This document shows, piece after piece, positions 62,067 through 64,000 of a stretch of DNA of 64,000 nucleotides (position 1 is its first letter; each line of letters opens with the position of its first letter). The position numbers and the translations under genes were made by a program. The stretch is from Ichthyophis bannanicus (lineage: Eukaryota > Chordata > Amphibia > Gymnophiona > Ichthyophiidae): assembly GCA_033557465.1 (NCBI GenBank), contig CM066033.1, positions 902,126,808-902,190,807 of the forward strand, in the 5' to 3' direction. The notes below the pieces were generated by a model. The model saw only the letters and a program-made list of their open reading frames with translations, was not told where the DNA came from and did no database searches.

Positions 62067-64000
62067 TATCTCCAGGAACAAGCAGGAATGAGTCTTCACA
62101 TATGGGTACGTCAGTACCGATGGAGTCTGCGCGGGAACGCTTCCCAGCGTCCAATCAGAAAGCTTTTGGAAGCATCCCAACACGCCTGCGTGCTGCCTTC
62201 CTGCCTTCCCAACTGCCTCTCCTCAGTTTTCGTTTTTCCGCGGAGCCGGCAGGACGTCCTCCTGTCACCGCAGAAAATTCTTCTTTTATTTTTTAGTTTT
62301 CTTGTGGTCGCGGCTGCCTTCCCCGATGCCGCCGGTGTCTCTTCTTTTCTTTTCTTGTAAAATTTTCCTTTTTAAGGAATATTTTTTTCTTCCTTAGTGT
62401 CTCACGGGGTGTCAGGCCTTCTAGGCCTCTCCATTTCCTTCATGGAACCGCCAGCCACTTTCCCCAAGAAATGTACAAACTGTGGCGGTACAACTTTATT
62501 TTTAGACACTCACAATTGGTGTCTAACCTGCTTGGGTCCTGACCATTTTCCTTCGGAGCTCTCGGGCAATAGTATTGTGAGAAGTTTTCAATATCGAGTT
62601 CCCCTCGACACGCGGTCCCCCTCCAGCTTCAGGGCACTGACCATATCTTCTTTTCCACAGGATCAGGTAATCCAAAAACAGTCTGTTAAGACTAGCCAGT
62701 CCTCGAGCGGCAATTCTCATGCACAGCATAGAGATGCCTCCGGCCTTGTCCTTGAGAATCCACTGTCTTCAAAACCCCGGTGGGAGTCTTCGGCCTCCAA
62801 AGCCTGTGTGGGGTTTCAGGTTGTTCCTGAGATTCACCCCTCACAGAACATACCTGAGCCATGCCCGGTGGTGGCATCCGCTTCGAGCGATACTGATACC
62901 CCGGCATCGGCACTGGTGTTGGATGGAACATTCCTCACCAAGGATCGTCGTCTGGCTTCCTCGGTACCTACGGGCCCGGTGGATACGCTTCAGACCGACT
63001 TTCCAGTATCGGTACTGACACCGATACTAGTACCGATATCGGTACCCTCCAGACGTGCATCGATAGACTCGCTTCCTTCGATGCCGAGTCTAGAATCGAT
63101 CTCCAGTCTGGAGGACTGGGTACCGACTCCCGTCAGTACCGAAGGCTCGGTTCTGATACTTCGGATCTGCAACTCTCGGTTCCTCCGATACCATTAGAGT
63201 TGCCACCGTCTGGCCTTCATCCACCGGTATCAGATACGGTACCGAAGTCGGTACCGATATCCACATTGCCTTTGTTGTCGGTACCTTCCATGCTTCTCTC
63301 GTCAGGCTCGCTTCCCTCGATGCCGAGTTTGGAATCGATCCCTAGCATGGACGACCTGTTAGCGACTGTCGCTGGTCCTGACCTGCAGTACCAGCGACCA
63401 CCTTCTAAGGATCCCATACTGCACCATTCAGTATTTTCTATTCCTATATACCTAGCTAGATCCCTCGGTGCCAACGCTAGTTCTTCATCAGATCTAGCCT
63501 ATCCAAGGGAAGTTCCCTCTGGGGATCCTTCTTTCCAGACTTTCCTCCTGGATATGGCAAAATCACTTGCCATTCCTATTCCTGGACAAGATCCTACACA
63601 TGGGAATACAGAATACCTCTCTGTTCCTAGCAAAGCAAAGGAGAACATAATGCTTCCTTTGCATCATTCTTTGCAGGATCTCCTTCTACGAATGTGGGAA
63701 GCTCCTTTAAAGGTACCCCCACCTTCTAGAGCAACTGATATTCTATATCAGGTGCCCCCCTCTCCAGGGTTTCAAAGGACTCAACTTCCTCATCATTCCA
63801 TTGTGGTAGAATCAGCAATGAGGCGAGTGAAGAGTAATAAAAAGCACTCTTCTTGTCTGCCAGGTCGTGAGTCTAAGACACTAGATGCCTTTGGACGTCA
63901 AACCTTCCAGACATCCATGCTTTCAGCAAGAATTCTCTCATATTTTTTATATGGGTCTATCTCTTGAGGAGGTCACAAAGCAATTACATCTTTTGACTCC
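62067..64000 (+). mobile_element. DIRS-G: 5' part of a DIRS element in NRBP1 intron 2
   Basis: Begins TATCTCCAGGAACAAGCAGG, like DIRS-B, and is on the same strand as NRBP1. The 5' terminal repeat (62067-62200) contains CGTCAGTACCGATGG and TTCCCAGCGTCCAATCAGAA. The gag follows and the element runs past the window end, so RT and recombinase are not visible. It belongs to the same family as B and C. Confidence 0.9.
62442..64000 (+). pseudogene. DIRS-G gag, partial
   Basis: ATG at 62442 (MEPPATFPKKCTNCGGTTLF), with the Cys-rich motif KKCTNCGG and WCLTCLGPDH; the third Cys pair is lost (FPSELSGNS). A Ser/Pro/Val-rich middle with an internal repeat (SLPSMPSLESISSLEDW, then SLPSMPSLESIPSMDDL about 240 bp later). 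A stop at 63195-63197 marks a frameshift, and the frame from 63200 continues with QTFLLDMAKSLAIPIPG, LQDLLLRMWEAPLKVPP, LPHHSIVVESAMRRVKSNK and FGRQTFQTSMLSARILSYF to a stop at 63965-63967 caused by another small indel. It continues beyond the window. Confidence 0.85.

Overview
This is vertebrate nuclear DNA. The right-hand 11.5 kb holds the 5' end of a protein-coding gene on the + strand, recognisable as NRBP1 (nuclear receptor-binding protein 1, a pseudokinase): a CpG-island promoter with non-coding exon 1 (about 52540-53002), intron 1, coding exon 2 (57514-57755) and an intron 2 that runs off the window. The left 52 kb is a dense block of transposons inserted into one another. The abundance of DIRS-type tyrosine-recombinase retrotransposons, with CR1, L2, RTE and L1/Tx1-like LINEs, suggests a large-genome amphibian, possibly a caecilian. 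That placement is inference.

Layout. 1-1938: L1 reverse-transcriptase fragment, a CR1-type ORF1 (SGNH esterase) fragment and a probable solo LTR. 1939-8078: a truncated RTE LINE split by two TG...CA elements that carry ORFs and by a tRNA-derived SINE; the SINE itself holds an internal DIRS fragment. 8079-51907: one 5'-truncated DIRS element (copy C) blown apart by later insertions. DIRS-B (9700-26915) sits in C's RT gene. DIRS-A (11067-21750, minus strand) sits in B's gag. A full-length CR1 with two intact ORFs (16757-21689) sits in A's 5' terminal repeat. A 5'-truncated CR1 (24670-25553) sits in B's recombinase gene. A 6.0-kb L1/Tx1-like LINE with an 18-bp target duplication (28590-34606) and a 16-kb block (about 34858-51030) sit in C's recombinase gene. 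The 16-kb block holds a G-rich minisatellite, an L2-clade LINE, a third ORF-bearing TG...CA element, and a second, divergent DIRS family (copy D, 44425-50476) lodged in an arm of an inverted-repeat element.

51908-64000: NRBP1 5' region. Intron 1 contains a nearly perfect palindrome of about 580 bp and an L2 fragment. Intron 2 contains a CR1 relic, a palindromic DNA-transposon-like repeat and the 5' part of another DIRS element (copy G).

The DIRS copies share one layout: inverted terminal repeats, gag with a Cys-rich N-terminus, RT-RNase H, an overlapping tyrosine recombinase, and an internal complementary region that pairs with both termini. All have lesions. The most novel-looking material is the family of three TG...CA, 4-bp-TSD elements of 1.3-1.6 kb. 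Each carries a related open reading frame beginning about 27-30 bp from its 5' end.
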